A stretch of DNA of 64,000 nt from contig NC_062983.1 in NCBI RefSeq assembly GCF_023078275.1, forward strand, positions 8,735,001 through 8,799,000, given 5' to 3'. The stretch is from Leguminivora glycinivorella. Lineage: Eukaryota > Arthropoda > Insecta > Lepidoptera > Tortricidae. The position numbers and the translations under genes were made by a program. Positions 1 through 9,947 of the stretch are shown here, piece after piece (the stretch's first letter is position 1; every line of letters begins with the position of its first letter). A model generated the notes under the pieces. That model ran no database searches. It saw only the letters and a program-made list of their open reading frames with translations, and was not told the origin of the DNA.

Positions 1-2136
1 CCGCTCCTATCGCAAATTTCTTTTCCTCGTCATATTTTCAATACTGACGACTTCGATTCAATCGAAATTCACGGATTTGCCGACGCAAGCAAAATTGCAT
101 ACGCAGCATGTGTTTATATACGTCTGACGGACAACACCGGGCGAGTTCAAACCTATTTAGTCATGGCTAAAAGTCGCGTTGCACCTCTTCGGGTATGCCT
201 TACTATACCTAGAATGGAATTGATGGGTTGTGTAATCCTATCAAAATTAATTGAAAGAGTTATGCATCTTTACGGTGGTCACATTCACCCCGATCAAGTG
301 TACGCATGGTCTGACAGTTCCGTCGTGCTCGCGTGGCTTCAGTCAACCCCGCACGAATGGAAAACGTTTGTCTCGAACCGCACTAGTGAGATTTTGTCCC
401 GTGTCCCGGCGCGCTGTTGGCGTCACGTCCCGTCAGCTGATAACAGCGCTGACCCGGCGTCTCGCGGTCTGCTCCCCGCCGCGCTCGTACAAAATGACTT
501 GTGGTTCCATGGTCCTACATGGCTCCAACAAAGTCGCGACTCCTGGCCTATACCAAAACCGGTGGTAAACACGAACGAGGAAAAACGCAATACACATGAC
601 TCGGCAAGTCTTAGTTATGCATGTGTGTCCACATTGCCTCCTTCCCCGGACGACGACACTCTTATAACGCGATTTTCGTCGCTAGGTAAATTAGTTCGCG
701 TCACGGCAGTCATATTTCGTTTCTACAATAAATGCAGGAAACATAAACAAACATTCCCAAAGTACGTCACCGTACCAGAGTACAATTTTGCATTAAATCG
801 ACTAATATTGATTACACAACAAAAAGTGTTCGAAGACGACATTAAGAGGATTTCGTCAAATAAACTTCCGTCAATTCGTTTGCGGCGTCTCACGCCCATT
901 ATAGATAGGGATGGTTTGTTACGCGTCGGCGGACGTATTCACAAATCACTTTTACCTTTTGAATCAAAACATCAATTGATTTTACCTAAAAGACATCCTC
1001 TTACAAATCTTATCATTGACGATGCGCATATAAAGGAACTACATGCCGGTTCGCAGTGCGTGCAAAACTCGCTCTTACAGCGATACTGGATTATCTCTGG
1101 TCGTGATATTGTTCGCCTCCGCGTACATCGTTGTATCAAATGCTTCCGCGCTCGACCGACTCGCTGCCAGCCGCGCATAGGAATGTTACCCTCGGTTCGG
1201 CTACGCCCCGCACGTGTGTTTAGTAAAACGTCTTGTGACTTTTGTGGGCCATTCTACGTACGCGCTAATAAGGTTCGTAATGCAAAAATAATAAAATGTT
1301 ACGTTGCAGTTTTCGTATGTATGAGCGTTAAAGCTGTACATCTTGAGTTAGTTTCCGAACTTTCCACGGAAGGTTTTTTAGCCGCGTTGCGACGTTTCAA
1401 GTCCCGTCGAGGATATTGTACGGATATATATACCGATTGCGGACGTAACTTTGTTGGTTGTAATAATTACCTTCAAGAGTTATATACTTTTTTACGTAAT
1501 GATTCGGTCATGAGTGCCCTTAATCAACAAACTTTAAAACAAGGATTAACTTGGCATTTTCAACCACCTTATGCTAGTCATTTCGGTGGATTATTTGAAG
1601 CGGCTGTTAAGAGTTTCAAAGCTCATTTACATCGCGTAATAGGTACACAAACGCAAACATATGATTGTATGCACACTTTGACGTGTCAAATCGAAGCTGT
1701 ATTAAACAGTCGTCCGCTCTGCGTTCTAAGTTCGGACTCCGCGGATCCTTTACCTCTTACGCCGGCCCATTTCTTAATCGGTGAGCCCTTAACGGCCCTA
1801 CCGGACGTTTCTCTGATAGACGAGAACCCTAATCGTCTTACACGTTGGCGCTGGATACAGCAAGCTGTCCAGCATTTCTGGCGTCGATGGAGTCGTGAAT
1901 ATCTCCATCAACTGCAACAAAGTACAAAATGGCTTCAAGACCGCGGTCCCGCCGTTCGTGAAGGTACTGTTGTTGTGGTATGCGACGACCACCTGCCGCC
2001 GCTGCAGTGGAAACTCGCGCGCGTTCATGCTGTCCATCCGGGCAGCGATCAAGTCATTCGCGTCGTAACATTGAAAAGCGGGAACACGTTGTTCAAACGA
2101 CCTGTTGTGAAGGTCTGTCCCTTACCTTTAGAATAA
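1..2136 (+). CDS. BEL/Pao retrotransposon Pol, 3' part (RNase H-like, integrase, C-terminal DUF5641-type region)
   Basis: An uninterrupted frame runs from base 1 to the stop at 2134-2136, about 711 codons, so the start lies before the window. The order is that of BEL/Pao Pol. First comes an RNase H-like segment: GFADASK near residue 28, PRMELMGC near 73 and YAWSDSS near 105 carry the expected D, E and D. An H2C2 zinc-binding region follows (HIKELHAG, then CIKCF). The integrase core has D in SCDFCGPF, D in YTDCGRNF and E in GGLFEAAVKS. The C-terminus (WKLARVHAVHPG to LFKRPVVKVCPL) is typical of this superfamily. The usual TDNG triad context reads TDCG here. The absence of stops or frameshifts suggests a young insertion. 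It sits in the PC2 intron upstream of the exon at 3290, in the same orientation. Protease, RT and Gag would lie further 5'. Confidence 0.93.
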   Translation, partial: PLLSQISFPRHIFNTDDFDSIEIHGFADASKIAYAACVYIRLTDNTGRVQTYLVMAKSRVAPLRVCLTIPRMELMGCVILSKLIERVMHLYGGHIHPDQVYAWSDSSVVLAWLQSTPHEWKTFVSNRTSEILSRVPARCWRHVPSADNSADPASRGLLPAALVQNDLWFHGPTWLQQSRDSWPIPKPVVNTNEEKRNTHDSASLSYACVSTLPPSPDDDTLITRFSSLGKLVRVTAVIFRFYNKCRKHKQTFPKYVTVPEYNFALNRLILITQQKVFEDDIKRISSNKLPSIRLRRLTPIIDRDGLLRVGGRIHKSLLPFESKHQLILPKRHPLTNLIIDDAHIKELHAGSQCVQNSLLQRYWIISGRDIVRLRVHRCIKCFRARPTRCQPRIGMLPSVRLRPARVFSKTSCDFCGPFYVRANKVRNAKIIKCYVAVFVCMSVKAVHLELVSELSTEGFLAALRRFKSRRGYCTDIYTDCGRNFVGCNNYLQELYTFLRNDSVMSALNQQTLKQGLTWHFQPPYASHFGGLFEAAVKSFKAHLHRVIGTQTQTYDCMHTLTCQIEAVLNSRPLCVLSSDSADPLPLTPAHFLIGEPLTALPDVSLIDENPNRLTRWRWIQQAVQHFWRRWSREYLHQLQQSTKWLQDRGPAVREGTVVVVCDDHLPPLQWKLARVHAVHPGSDQVIRVVTLKSGNTLFKRPVVKVCPLPLE

Positions 2137-2587
2137 ACTTATACAATCGTTACGACTCTTAATGTTAAGTTAAATATAAGTTTCATAAAATATTTTGGTA
2201 TACTTTCGTATGGTTTCTTTTTTTATTTCTTTTAAAAGTCACTCCGTGTCTTTTAAGGTGAGCGGCATGTTCCGTCGAGGAACAGAGATTTTTAGTTTTA
2301 ATTTCTTTTCTTGATATAGTTAAATAGTTATTTCATTTTCATACATACAAGGCAACTATCCCATATAACCATTTTCGGTCGTCGTTACTACATAAATCGG
2401 GATATTTTGCGACAAATAACTATTACTACTCAGTGTTTGTGTACATAACTTTATTGATTGTTGAATTTTTCGTGCTCCGGTGCATATTCTATACTGAAAT
2501 AATAAAGATAATGCTTAGAAAACCAATAGAGTTGTTAAAATATAGATTAAGGCTGGGAAATATTCCAGCTAAAAAACAGTCGAAAAT
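2137..2587 (+). repeat. BEL/Pao 3' untranslated segment, polypurine tract and probable 3' LTR
   Basis: After the Pol stop there are about 130 bases. A purine-rich tract (AAGGTGAGCGGC, about 2255-2266) then precedes TGTTCCGTCGAGGAACA at 2268. This begins with the LTR-typical TGTT and contains a short inverted repeat. An AATAAA lies at 2501-2506. The 5' LTR is outside the window, so the LTR cannot be proved by alignment and its right end (somewhere about 2518-2588) is uncertain. Confidence 0.55.
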
Positions 2588-2915
2588 TGGTCGCAAAATC
2601 GTCCTAGAGTACACGCGTGACCGAAAGCCGTGAATACGTTCTTGGATTTACAAAATGGCTTCTTCTGACAGTGACATTGACATTTTGTTACCGTAATGTG
2701 TGCGTACGGCGAGTAACAAAGTGTAGTTAGAAACCGCCTGACAGTGACATTGACAGCCACAAATTCGTACACATTTTGTTACCGTCATGTGTGCATACAG
2801 CGACTAACAAAGTGAAGTAAGAAACCGTTCTGACAGTCAGTGACGTTAACGGTCAAAATTTGTACACATTTAGTGACTAATTTGAAGATTTTGCGACCGA
2901 AATGGTTGTATGGGA
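2588..2915. repeat. Short member of a foldback family also found inside the exon array at 61409-62784
   Basis: The ends carry GGTCGCAAAATC in inverted orientation (about 2589 and about 2889). The right end up to 2914 is the reverse complement of the left end at 61409. The left part (ACACGCGTGACCGAAAGC) is the reverse complement of about 62741-62758. The interior has three diverged tandem units, roughly 90 bp each, built around CTGACAGTGACATTGACA and TTTGTACACATTTTGTTACCG-like sequence (about 2660-2880). No coding potential is seen. Confidence 0.7.
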
Positions 2916-3289
2916 AAGGCTATATACCTACTTCGACAAAACCCAATCTTCCTTGTAGGTACATTAGGTACAGTCACCAGCAATAACATCTTACTCTTCA
3001 AAGGCTGTCAAATTTGTGACAAGCTCTTATACTTAACTAGCTCTAGAAATAAAATCGTTTCAGATGTTTTACGGCTTCCTTAATAGAAGCCTAGCAAATA
3101 TGTGATTTTTACTACTTATAAGTTTTCAAAAACAAAATGACATACGTCACGAGTATGAATTTAATCCACAGCTTTAGAATCGAAAGTTCACAAGCACCAA
3201 TCATGTCCGAAGCGATGAACCTATACATTTTCCATTTAATATTTAAAAACCTATTATATTTTTTTCTAAAGTAACCTGTTTCTCCGCAG

Positions 3290-3378
3290 CCACGGTACGA
3301 GGTGTGCCGGGGAGGTCGCCGCGGCGCGCGACAACGGCGTTTGTGGCGTCGGTGTCGCTTACCACTCTAAAGTTGCCG
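3290..3378 (+). CDS. amon: Prohormone convertase 2 (amontillado), catalytic-His exon
   Basis: The exon follows a pyrimidine-rich acceptor (TTTCTCCGCAG, ending 3289) and ends at a GTAAGT donor (3379). It encodes HGTRCAGEVAAARDNGVCGV and then GVAYHSKVAG, matching the PC2 segment around the catalytic histidine (first residue of HGTRC). It starts with the last base of a codon and ends with the first base of a Gly codon. The next exon (20443) completes this to GGA and reads on as IRMLDQPYMTDL. PC2 is a subtilisin-like serine endoprotease of regulated secretory granules that cleaves neuropeptide precursors at dibasic sites. The catalytic-Asp exon must lie before the window. GC content is much higher than in the flanks. 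The 3' part of this exon is echoed downstream. Confidence 0.93.
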
Positions 3379-3745
3379 GTAAGTGGCTCACCAGAAATCT
3401 TATGTCAACGGCCACTGAGCCATGGCGTCTTAGCTCTTTGGCTGATGCCATTTGACATAGCATTGGGACAAGTATGCAGCGACATAAGTTTCTCGTCGAT
3501 GTTGAGTACCACGCTAAAGTTGCCGGTTAGTGGCTTAGCAAAAACCTTATAGCAACTACCATTGAGCCACGACATGTCAACTCTTTGGCTGATACATGCT
3601 TGCTATACTAGTCGATGCTGGTGCATGACGCAACGTTGTGACAAGTGCGCAGCGACATTATTTTCCATTCTTTTTAGAGTGTTGGTGTTCTACTCCATTT
3701 TTAAGTTGCCTGTAAGTGGTTTAAGAAAAACCTTACAGCACCACT
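3379..3745 (+). repeat. Tandem decayed echoes of the preceding exon's 3' part plus donor and intron start
   Basis: The string around the real splice junction (TCTAAAGTTGCCGGTAAGTGG at 3366-3386, broadly) recurs as CTAAAGTTGCCGGTTAGTGG with its donor at 3526. It recurs again as TTTAAGTTGCCTGTAAGTGG with its donor at 3712. The spacings are 147 and 186 bp. Upstream of each echo an exon-like stretch is recognisable (GCAGCGACATAAGTTTCTCG versus exon GCGCGACAACGGCGTTTGTG), so each unit holds roughly the last 70-80 exon bases. After each donor the intron start is also repeated (CTTA-CA-C followed by CACTGAG). The frames are broken, so these are not usable exons. Confidence 0.72.
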
Positions 3746-4090
3746 GAGTGGTCGGTGTCTAAACTCTTATGCATACTGTTTGATGCAATTGCGCGATACC
3801 ATTTCTTGTAGCACTGACTAGATACTGATGCTCTAAAGACGCTATTGTAATAGGGTCAGATGGAAACGTGTAGCCACGTCAGTATAGAGGTAAACATAAC
3901 ATGTTTTCGTCTAAGCATACCCATGTTGTTACGAAAACAAGAGCGCGAAATATTTTCAAACATCTTGCTCTTCAAACTATTTCTGCTACTCTGCCTGTAG
4001 ACGTAACAAGATTCCCAACTTATACCTACCACCTTTTATATCGTCTCGTGAAACAACATCGAAAACTAACAGTCCGGGTTTACCTTAGAG
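3746..4090. other. Intron sequence, no recognised feature
   Basis: AT-rich sequence of average complexity after the last exon echo. A 77-codon open frame at 3901-4134 has no recognisable family and no splice support. I see nothing else here. Confidence 0.5.
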
Positions 4091-4715
4091 TTTCCTCATC
4101 ACCAGGCATCGGACAAAAAGTGCGGATGACGTAAAAATGACGTAGGTAATCTTCTACACAGGATGTTGGTATTTAAACTTCCGTGTGACATGTAGTAACA
4201 AAGTAGTATTAATGAAGTAACAAAATAATCGTAAATAAATCTATGGATTTCATAATACAGGTAGGATGATGTTAGTGAATAAAATATGTATTCACGTGAT
4301 TTGTTAACCTAAAGTACGATTATTTGAAATTAATTGAAGGGATATTTACAAAAACAACATAACTGCTTAGAGCGGTTGACACTTTTAGAACAACATTTTT
4401 GATCGTGACAGGTGTCAATCAGTGCAGTCAGTTATGTTGTTTTTGTAAACATCCCTTCAATTAGGACTGAATAAATCTGTGGGAACCTCAGATAAATAGG
4501 TTTAAAACTGAAGGTAAGGTGGGAACAGTAGGTAAGATTAGTAAAAAACGTAACGTACGTACTTACTCATTTCAAGTGGCGATATCGTTTAATAACGAGG
4601 TTGATAAACAGATAAGTGATAATTGTTTATGAAAATCATAGATACTATTTAAAATCATCCTATAAGTGGTTTGACGTCATAGGCACTTTTTGTCCGATGC
4701 CTGCTCATCACGGTT
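4091..4715. repeat. Foldback element with inner hairpin MITE
   Basis: Outer inverted repeats: GGCATCGGACAAAAAGTGC at about 4103-4121 and its reverse complement at about 4683-4701. Related bases extend beyond (ATCACC and GTGAT; ATGACGT inside). At 4331-4463 a second inverted repeat (TAATTGAAGGGATATTTAC and its complement ending CATCCCTTCAATTA) forms a separate 130 bp hairpin nested inside. Confidence 0.7.
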
Positions 4716-5108
4716 ATTGATTACCGAGCTCAAACAGGCCCGACCTTATAGAGATTAAACACTGATCAAGTTGATTGCTAATTCACCTCCTACATTCCAA
4801 CCACGATTGCTCAGAAGTTTTCTTTGAATAATCCATTCCGATGAGACCACTGGAATTGAATTTGAAATGGCTCTTTTTGTGATAAAGCGGTCCTTTTAGA
4901 ATAAATTAGAGATCGGTTGCAGAAAATTAAGCTGGACTGATGGAACAAACTGTTTTCGAGATGAATGGTTGATATTAGGTAAAATTCTGCTCAAGGGGCT
5001 CCTCTAACTCATCAAGCAAGGCCTATCATTATTATTTATTTCGTTTATTTATCTTTAATCTTAGGCTAGGGTTTTTACAATATGAATATAAAAGTAAAAT
5101 ACAAAAAC
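4716..5108. other. Intron sequence, no recognised feature
   Basis: AT-rich sequence with short TTTATTT runs near 5030-5060. No open frame or clear repeat is recognised. Confidence 0.45.
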
Positions 5109-5531
5109 ACTTTGTAAGTTTTTTATATTAAAGGAAAAATTTCCATTTTTTCCTTTAATATAAAAATGTTTAGAATCGTTAGCAGACGTTTCTGCTTGTT
5201 AAAAATAAATTTAGTATGGGTTAGCACATTGTTACTGGTGAATTCTCAATATAACTTGAGACTCCAGTGCCGTTACAAGATGTAATAGTCTGTCGGTAGA
5301 TGGCGCTAGACGTCACCCCAAGACGTGTGTACATAAGGAAAGGCATGGAAAGATTTGCGATGTCCGGCGTGGCTTCCGTAGCTCAATTGGTTAAGAGTCT
5401 TGCACGGATTGCAAATGATGCGGGTTCAAGTCCCGCCGGAAGCGTAAATTTTTCCATTTTTTCCTTTAATATAAAAATGTTTAGAATCGTTAGCAGACGT
5501 TTCTGCTTGTTAAAAATAAACTTTGTAAGTT
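5109..5531 (+). mobile_element. tRNA-carrying retroposon, copy 1, with 12-bp target-site duplication
   Basis: The element at 5121-5519 is bounded by perfect 12-bp direct repeats ACTTTGTAAGTT (5109-5120 and 5520-5531). It begins with a short antisense piece (TTTTATATTAAAGGAAAAA) that folds back on the following TTTTTTCCTTTAATATAAAA. A tail segment follows (to about 5210), then a unit with a 72-nt tRNA-like sequence (5372-5443) and the same tail again. The tail ends with the hairpin GCAGACGTTTCTGC and an A-rich end (GTTAAAAATAAA). The layout, a partial tail before a complete unit with an inverted leading piece, is shared with 44692-45393. Long target duplications and an A-rich 3' end point to retroposition. 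Confidence 0.8.
5372..5443 (+). pseudogene. tRNA-like sequence
   Basis: Pairing acceptor ends GCTTCCG and CGGAAGC, an A-box-like TAGCTCAATTGG and a B-box-like GGTTCAAGTCC make it tRNA-like. The anticodon arm can be drawn with loop ACGGATT, which lacks the usual U at position 33, so an isotype is not assigned and decoding function is doubtful. It is embedded in a repeated retroposon. Confidence 0.6.
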
Positions 5532-5989
5532 ACCAATATAAACACATTATAAAAAACCTAACCTATATGTAGGGTGCCGCCAGCAGCTGGGCAGGGCCCA
5601 AGCTGCCGGTGGTTAGGGCTGCAGAGAGAGGAACCGCCGGACTATCCGCGCTGTGTCCAAGACCACCGCCATCATTTATTTAATTATTTGAATTATTAAA
5701 ACATAATATACCTAGTGTCTTGATCGTTCCCTGCAAAACTGTTTGAACAGTTTGACTGCAAGTACTTGTGTTCGATGTGTTGACCATTTGTCGCACTCTC
5801 AGAGCACATAAATACTGGAGAAGAGAGCGGACAAGCCGCCGGGTGATTTTAATTTGAACCTATTTTTAATTAATTATGGTTTCAGTTAATTCGTTTTTAC
5901 GATACCATTTTAGGGTAGGTCGATCATTCTTATCGTAAAAACGCTAACAAGATTTTTTACTTAGCTTAAACATAACATTTATTGCAAAG
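5532..5989. other. Intron sequence with a GC-rich fragment
   Basis: 5571-5670 is GC-rich (CCGCCAGCAGCTGGGCAGGG and following) against an AT-rich background. It is probably a fragment of an old repeat whose family I cannot name. A loose inverted repeat (TTTTTACGATA near 5894 and TATCGTAAAAACG near 5931) lies to its right. Confidence 0.4.
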
Positions 5990-6480
5990 TAAAATATTCA
6001 GAAAAATGAGGATCTGTGGAGTATGTGCCGACAACCTCCGATCGCCCAGGAAGTGGCGCTGCGAAAATGGAGATGGATCGGTCATACCCTTCGAAGAGGA
6101 GCTACCAACAGCGCCAGTATCGCGTTTGAGTGGCGGCCTCAAGGAGGGAAGCGAGCCCGCAAACGCCCCGTACACACCTGCGTGCGTAGCCGAATGGCAT
6201 TTCTCCGACGCCAAACGAAAACGAAACGCCGCGCTAGTTAGTCTGTCGTGCCAATACGCACGAGCGATAGAGATAGATATCTACTAGCGTTTCGTTTCGT
6301 GAGCGTTTGTGCCATTCGGCTAAGAACCCTGGAGGCGGAGCGTTGAGAACGAGCTGAGGGAATATGGACTGAGCTGGAACGAGGCCAAGGCGGTGGCTCA
6401 AGATAGGAAGGCGTGGAAGGATCTTGTGGAGGCCCTATGCACCTATGGGGTGCCTTAGGATATTCAACAACAACAACAAC
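5990..6480 (+). mobile_element. Non-LTR retrotransposon 3' end, interrupted by a foldback MITE
   Basis: About 6020-6180 reads EVALRKWRWIGHTLRRGATN and then PQGGKRARKRPVH, the C-terminal tail of endonuclease-reverse-transcriptase LINEs. The tail resumes at about 6329-6458 as NELREYGLSWNEAKAVAQDR followed by KAWKDLVEALCTYGVP and a stop. A (CAA)n tract at 6465-6486 ends it as a LINE tail. The interruption (about 6180-6328) is a foldback MITE whose arms begin TAGCCGAATGGCAT and end GTGCCATTCGGCTA. CCTG stands on both sides of it. Confidence 0.8.
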
Positions 6481-6486
6481 AACAAC

Positions 6487-6853
6487 AAGATATTCAGAGT
6501 AAGGAGCGACTTAGGTACAAAGTTTTTGACTTTTATTTTCTTAAAGAAAGTAATTGCGTCTAAAACTAATAGAAACTGAACCAGTGTCCTGTGAACGTTG
6601 TAATGACCACCTGAATCTGATGCTCACTCAAAATCGTCTTATTCCCTAGTGATTAGGGCCGGATTACCACACATTAATCCCGCTCCGCTGGGCCGCGTGA
6701 TTGGCACGCACGTTGGTCTCGGCCCATGTCACTGAACGTTACTACGACTCTTTGTCTCCACAAATCGGTCATGTTTTAGATGAGATCTCGGTACAAGAGC
6801 TTTTTTGGAATGTTTCTTTGTTTTAGTTTGGAGCCTTGCCGTTCGTTTTACCA
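6487..6853. other. Intron sequence, no recognised feature
   Basis: A GC-richer piece at 6655-6730 (GATTAGGGCCGGATTACCAC) has no identified family. The rest is AT-rich with no open frame. Confidence 0.4.
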
Positions 6854-7021
6854 AAGACATATCGTCACTATATACTTTAAAAAAAACTTGTATCTTCGTC
6901 TGTCAATGAAAAGAAAATTGTAGTAAGTATGTATGGAATGCATATAGACTTACTGCGTTTTAACTTTGAGGAACAGCGTGAGATACGAGATTTTTTAAAA
7001 GTAGTGACGATATGTAACTCC
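6854..7021 (-). repeat. ATATCGTCACTA foldback MITE, copy 1
   Basis: The element is about 160 bp with inverted ends (CATATCGTCACTA and GTAGTGACGATATG). The interior, including TACTTACTACAATTTTC on the complement, is almost identical to the copies at 42029-42182 and 58358-58511, here in opposite orientation. Confidence 0.85.
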
Positions 7022-7684
7022 GTATAGACGGATAAAGTCTAAGAAAAAAACGTACCTCAAAACCATAATGAAAAAGGTACGGTGGCCAAGATGGCGTTAC
7101 ACCTTTGGGGAACGCTCGGCTAGATGGCGCTAATAAAAATATTTGACATTTTAAGATCTAAGAATATGGGCCAAATTGTCAAAACTGAGGTTCAAAAGTT
7201 TTAAGCCTGTGTCGAGAGATGGCAGTCTCTGCACTGTGATTACACATTTTACTTTGACAGTAACTCTTTATAATACTCAATCCTCTTTGGTTTTACTTTT
7301 CAATCGAGGTTAGGTTCCTGTTTCCTAGCCTATTGGAGTGTCTCATTGCTAGGTAATTGCCGTTCTCCTTGATTCCCAATTTGGTGTTCCCTCCCGCCTA
7401 TAATAAATTATTTAAGAAGTTGTTCATATCATTCCATCACCATTTGGGCCTACCTCGTCGATATTCTCGTATAGTAGAAAAGTAAAGAGATTGTTTTTAT
7501 TGAATAGTGGACATTTTAACCATGAATATAATACTTAAAACTCCTAATATCCTGCGTCCCAAGCATTATATACTTCGATAGTTACAAGGTACTTAGTAGC
7601 GAGGTTGTAAGAGCATTTTATAAAGCCAGCTAGTAGGATTCATTGTTCCAATGTCATTCTTCCAATTTACACTTATTCGCAATT

Positions 7685-7965
7685 TTAACCCCCGACGCAA
7701 AAACGACGTGGTGCTATATGTTTGACGTGTCTGTATGTCTGTTTGTCTGTCTATCTGTCTGTCTGTCTCTCTGTTTGTCTGTCTGTGTGTGTGTCTGTCT
7801 GTGGCATCGTAGCTCCCGAACGGATGAACCGATTTAGATTTAGTTTTTTTTTTGTTTGAAAGCTGAGTTAGTCGGGAGTGTTCTTAGCCATGTTTCATGG
7901 AAATCGGTCCACTAAGTCGTTTTTTTTTTAATTTTAATTTTGTGGTTAGGTTATCTAATTATCAT
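7685..7965 (+). repeat. Lepidopteran dispersed repeat with GTCT microsatellite
   Basis: It begins TTTAACCCCCGACGCAAAAA, then has a (GTCT)n/(GT)n tract. Next come GTAGCTCCCGAACGGATGAA and GAAAGCTGAGTTAGTCGGGA, and it ends near TTTAATTTTGTGGTTAGGTT. The same order is found at 35617-35860 and 41137-41380, and reversed at 25021-25165. Confidence 0.85.
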
Positions 7966-8805
7966 AAAATAACATAAACCTTCATAAGTTTGAAATGTTC
8001 TCGAATATTTTACAAGGATAAAACATGTCAAAAATGTCGTTCCCCAATCTAAAATGAAAATAACTTCCTTGTGTTCAATTCCGCGTCATTCAAAACTTTT
8101 CATTGCCACATTTGCATAATTATTATATCGTTCGTGTAGAATTACAGAATTTCTTTCAATAGCTGTCTTGTTAAGAATATTATCTTTTTCTTTTACGTTG
8201 TGGTTGTGTGGGAATCTTAAAAGTCTTATTAAGTACTGCCCACCCTGCCCAACATTGCCTGAGTCTAAAATGGTAGTTCTAATCAAAATAGACCACCGAT
8301 TGATAGGACAGTGACCGCCATTATAAATAGCTTATTAAGTTAATATAAACGGCTTTCCGGCAATATTTCACTATTTTTGAGCCAGGCAATGTTAGACATG
8401 GTAGACAATGTTGCAGTATTTGACGGTAGTAGCTAAGAACCTAGTTCATTTACAGAATATATTAGCAAGTTTTGTTTTCATTACCTACGATGTTTCTTTT
8501 ATGACCATTTAGAACTTAAAATACACGTGGTTTTGAAAAGGTGTTATTATCGTGAAGGTAACTACTTCAATACATTTTTCAATCATGTATCTATTAAAAA
8601 ATCATTGCTTCCAATGATTATTTTATCTGATGATCCTAATCTTCACTAAATATACTTCACCAATTTTATAACAAGAGTAAAAATATCGTACATTCATTTA
8701 TCAATTATGTGACTTGTTCAAATAAGACGTATCATTAAATATAATACATTTTCACAAAAGATTTTGCCTTTACTGTTCCGCAATCAAGAGACGTTTATAT
8801 AATTA
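7966..8805. other. Intron sequence, no firm feature
   Basis: AT-rich. The related strings GCCCAACATTGCC (about 8246) and CCAGGCAATGTTAGACATGG (about 8382) hint at a degraded foldback element. No coding signal. Confidence 0.35.
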
Positions 8806-8950
8806 CTAGATTTTGCCCGCGGCTTCGCTCGCGTTAGAAAGAGACAAAAAGTAGCTTATGTTACTCTCCATCCCTTCAACTGTCTCCACTTTAAAAAGAC
8901 GGACAAACAAACAGACACACACACTTTCCCATTTATAATATTAGGATGGA
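8806..8950 (-). mobile_element. Lep1-type Helitron (non-autonomous)
   Basis: On the minus strand it begins TCCATCCTAATATTATAAAT and ends GCGGGCAAAATCTAG, inserted between A and T as expected for Helitrons. The interior matches the other copies at 34136, 36126, 49437 and 59179 (GTTAGAAAGAGACAAAAAGT; ACAAACAAACAGACACACA). Confidence 0.85.
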
Positions 8951-9625
8951 TATCCGACTCCACAGGGTGCGTAACCAAACGCATAAACGCTATTGTTATC
9001 GTTCTATCGCTTTTCTGTATTGGCGCGACAGAGCCAAACTGCGTTTCGAAAGCCGTCTAGCGTCAACAATAAAAAATAACAATGAACATAGTCAACAACG
9101 AAATAGAAAATAATGTCGCACACTGAAAGGGATACCTTTGATGTTACTAAAAGGCTCTATTTTCAACTCGTCGACAATTGTTACCAGTCAAAGATATTTT
9201 CACCACACCAACTGGTAAAGGCTTTCTTTGCTATTCGAAAACAGATAGCAAAATTGCATTTTATCCACAAGGGGGCAAAGTAATTTCATACAAATTTTAA
9301 CTCGATGTCTTAATCTGGCTGCTAGATTTTACCTATAAATGAAGATTTTGAATCATAAATATTGAATAAATTTATGGATTTCATTTATTTTGATGTTTTA
9401 TAGTCAGTATTTTGTTCTTGTTGGTGTGGTGAAAAATTTTGTGTTTCACTCGGCGGCAAAGTTTGTTAACCTTCGCGCCTTGATACCCTCGCAACGCTCA
9501 AGATTCCACTTTTTGAATCACTCGCTACGCTCGCGGTTCAATATTGGAATCTTTCGCTTGCTCTGGTATCAAAATTGGCACGTGCGGTTAAACAACTACT
9601 TTGTCCCCTTGTAAAACAAATAACT
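8951..9625. repeat. Fragments of two MITE families
   Basis: 8966-9070 is a degraded half of the TAGCCGAATGGCAT foldback family (TCTATCGCTTTTCTGTATTGG, CGACAGAGCCAAACTGCGTT). 9190-9620 holds scattered pieces of the family present in full at 14165, 45775, 55924 and 58655 (CACAAGGGGGCAAAGTAATT, ACTCGCTACGCTCGCGGTTC, TTTGTCCCCTTGTA). Confidence 0.55.
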
Positions 9626-9947
9626 ATTCTCCGTTGATTCAGGTAACCATTGACGTTAGGTATTTTCATTATTTACCAATCACACCAAGTACAGGTTAGG
9701 TATATCTATTTTTAGGTGATTCGGGTAACTTACGCCCCACGTTGGGCGCCACTATTACAATTTTCTACCTTCGTTCCGATTAGAGACATTTAATTACCTA
9801 CATTTCTGAGAATATTTTTTTTTCTGCGACTGACATCGGGATCGTTACGAAACAAAACTCCCGCTTCGCAAAGATGGAGGTATCTGTTTGCTCATCCCTC
9901 GAGAATTTAAGTTGTCTAAAAATAGCGTTCCGAGTACTGTTAAAAAC

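Noticed and set aside
5372..5443. Functional tRNA gene
   Set aside because: Irregular anticodon arm, no U33, and location within a mobile repeat with near-identical copies at 44724 and 45244.
5300..5572. 90-codon frame repeated at 45172 and 44589 as a conserved protein
   Set aside because: The repetition is due to the tRNA-carrying retroposon; the frame reads through the tRNA-like unit.
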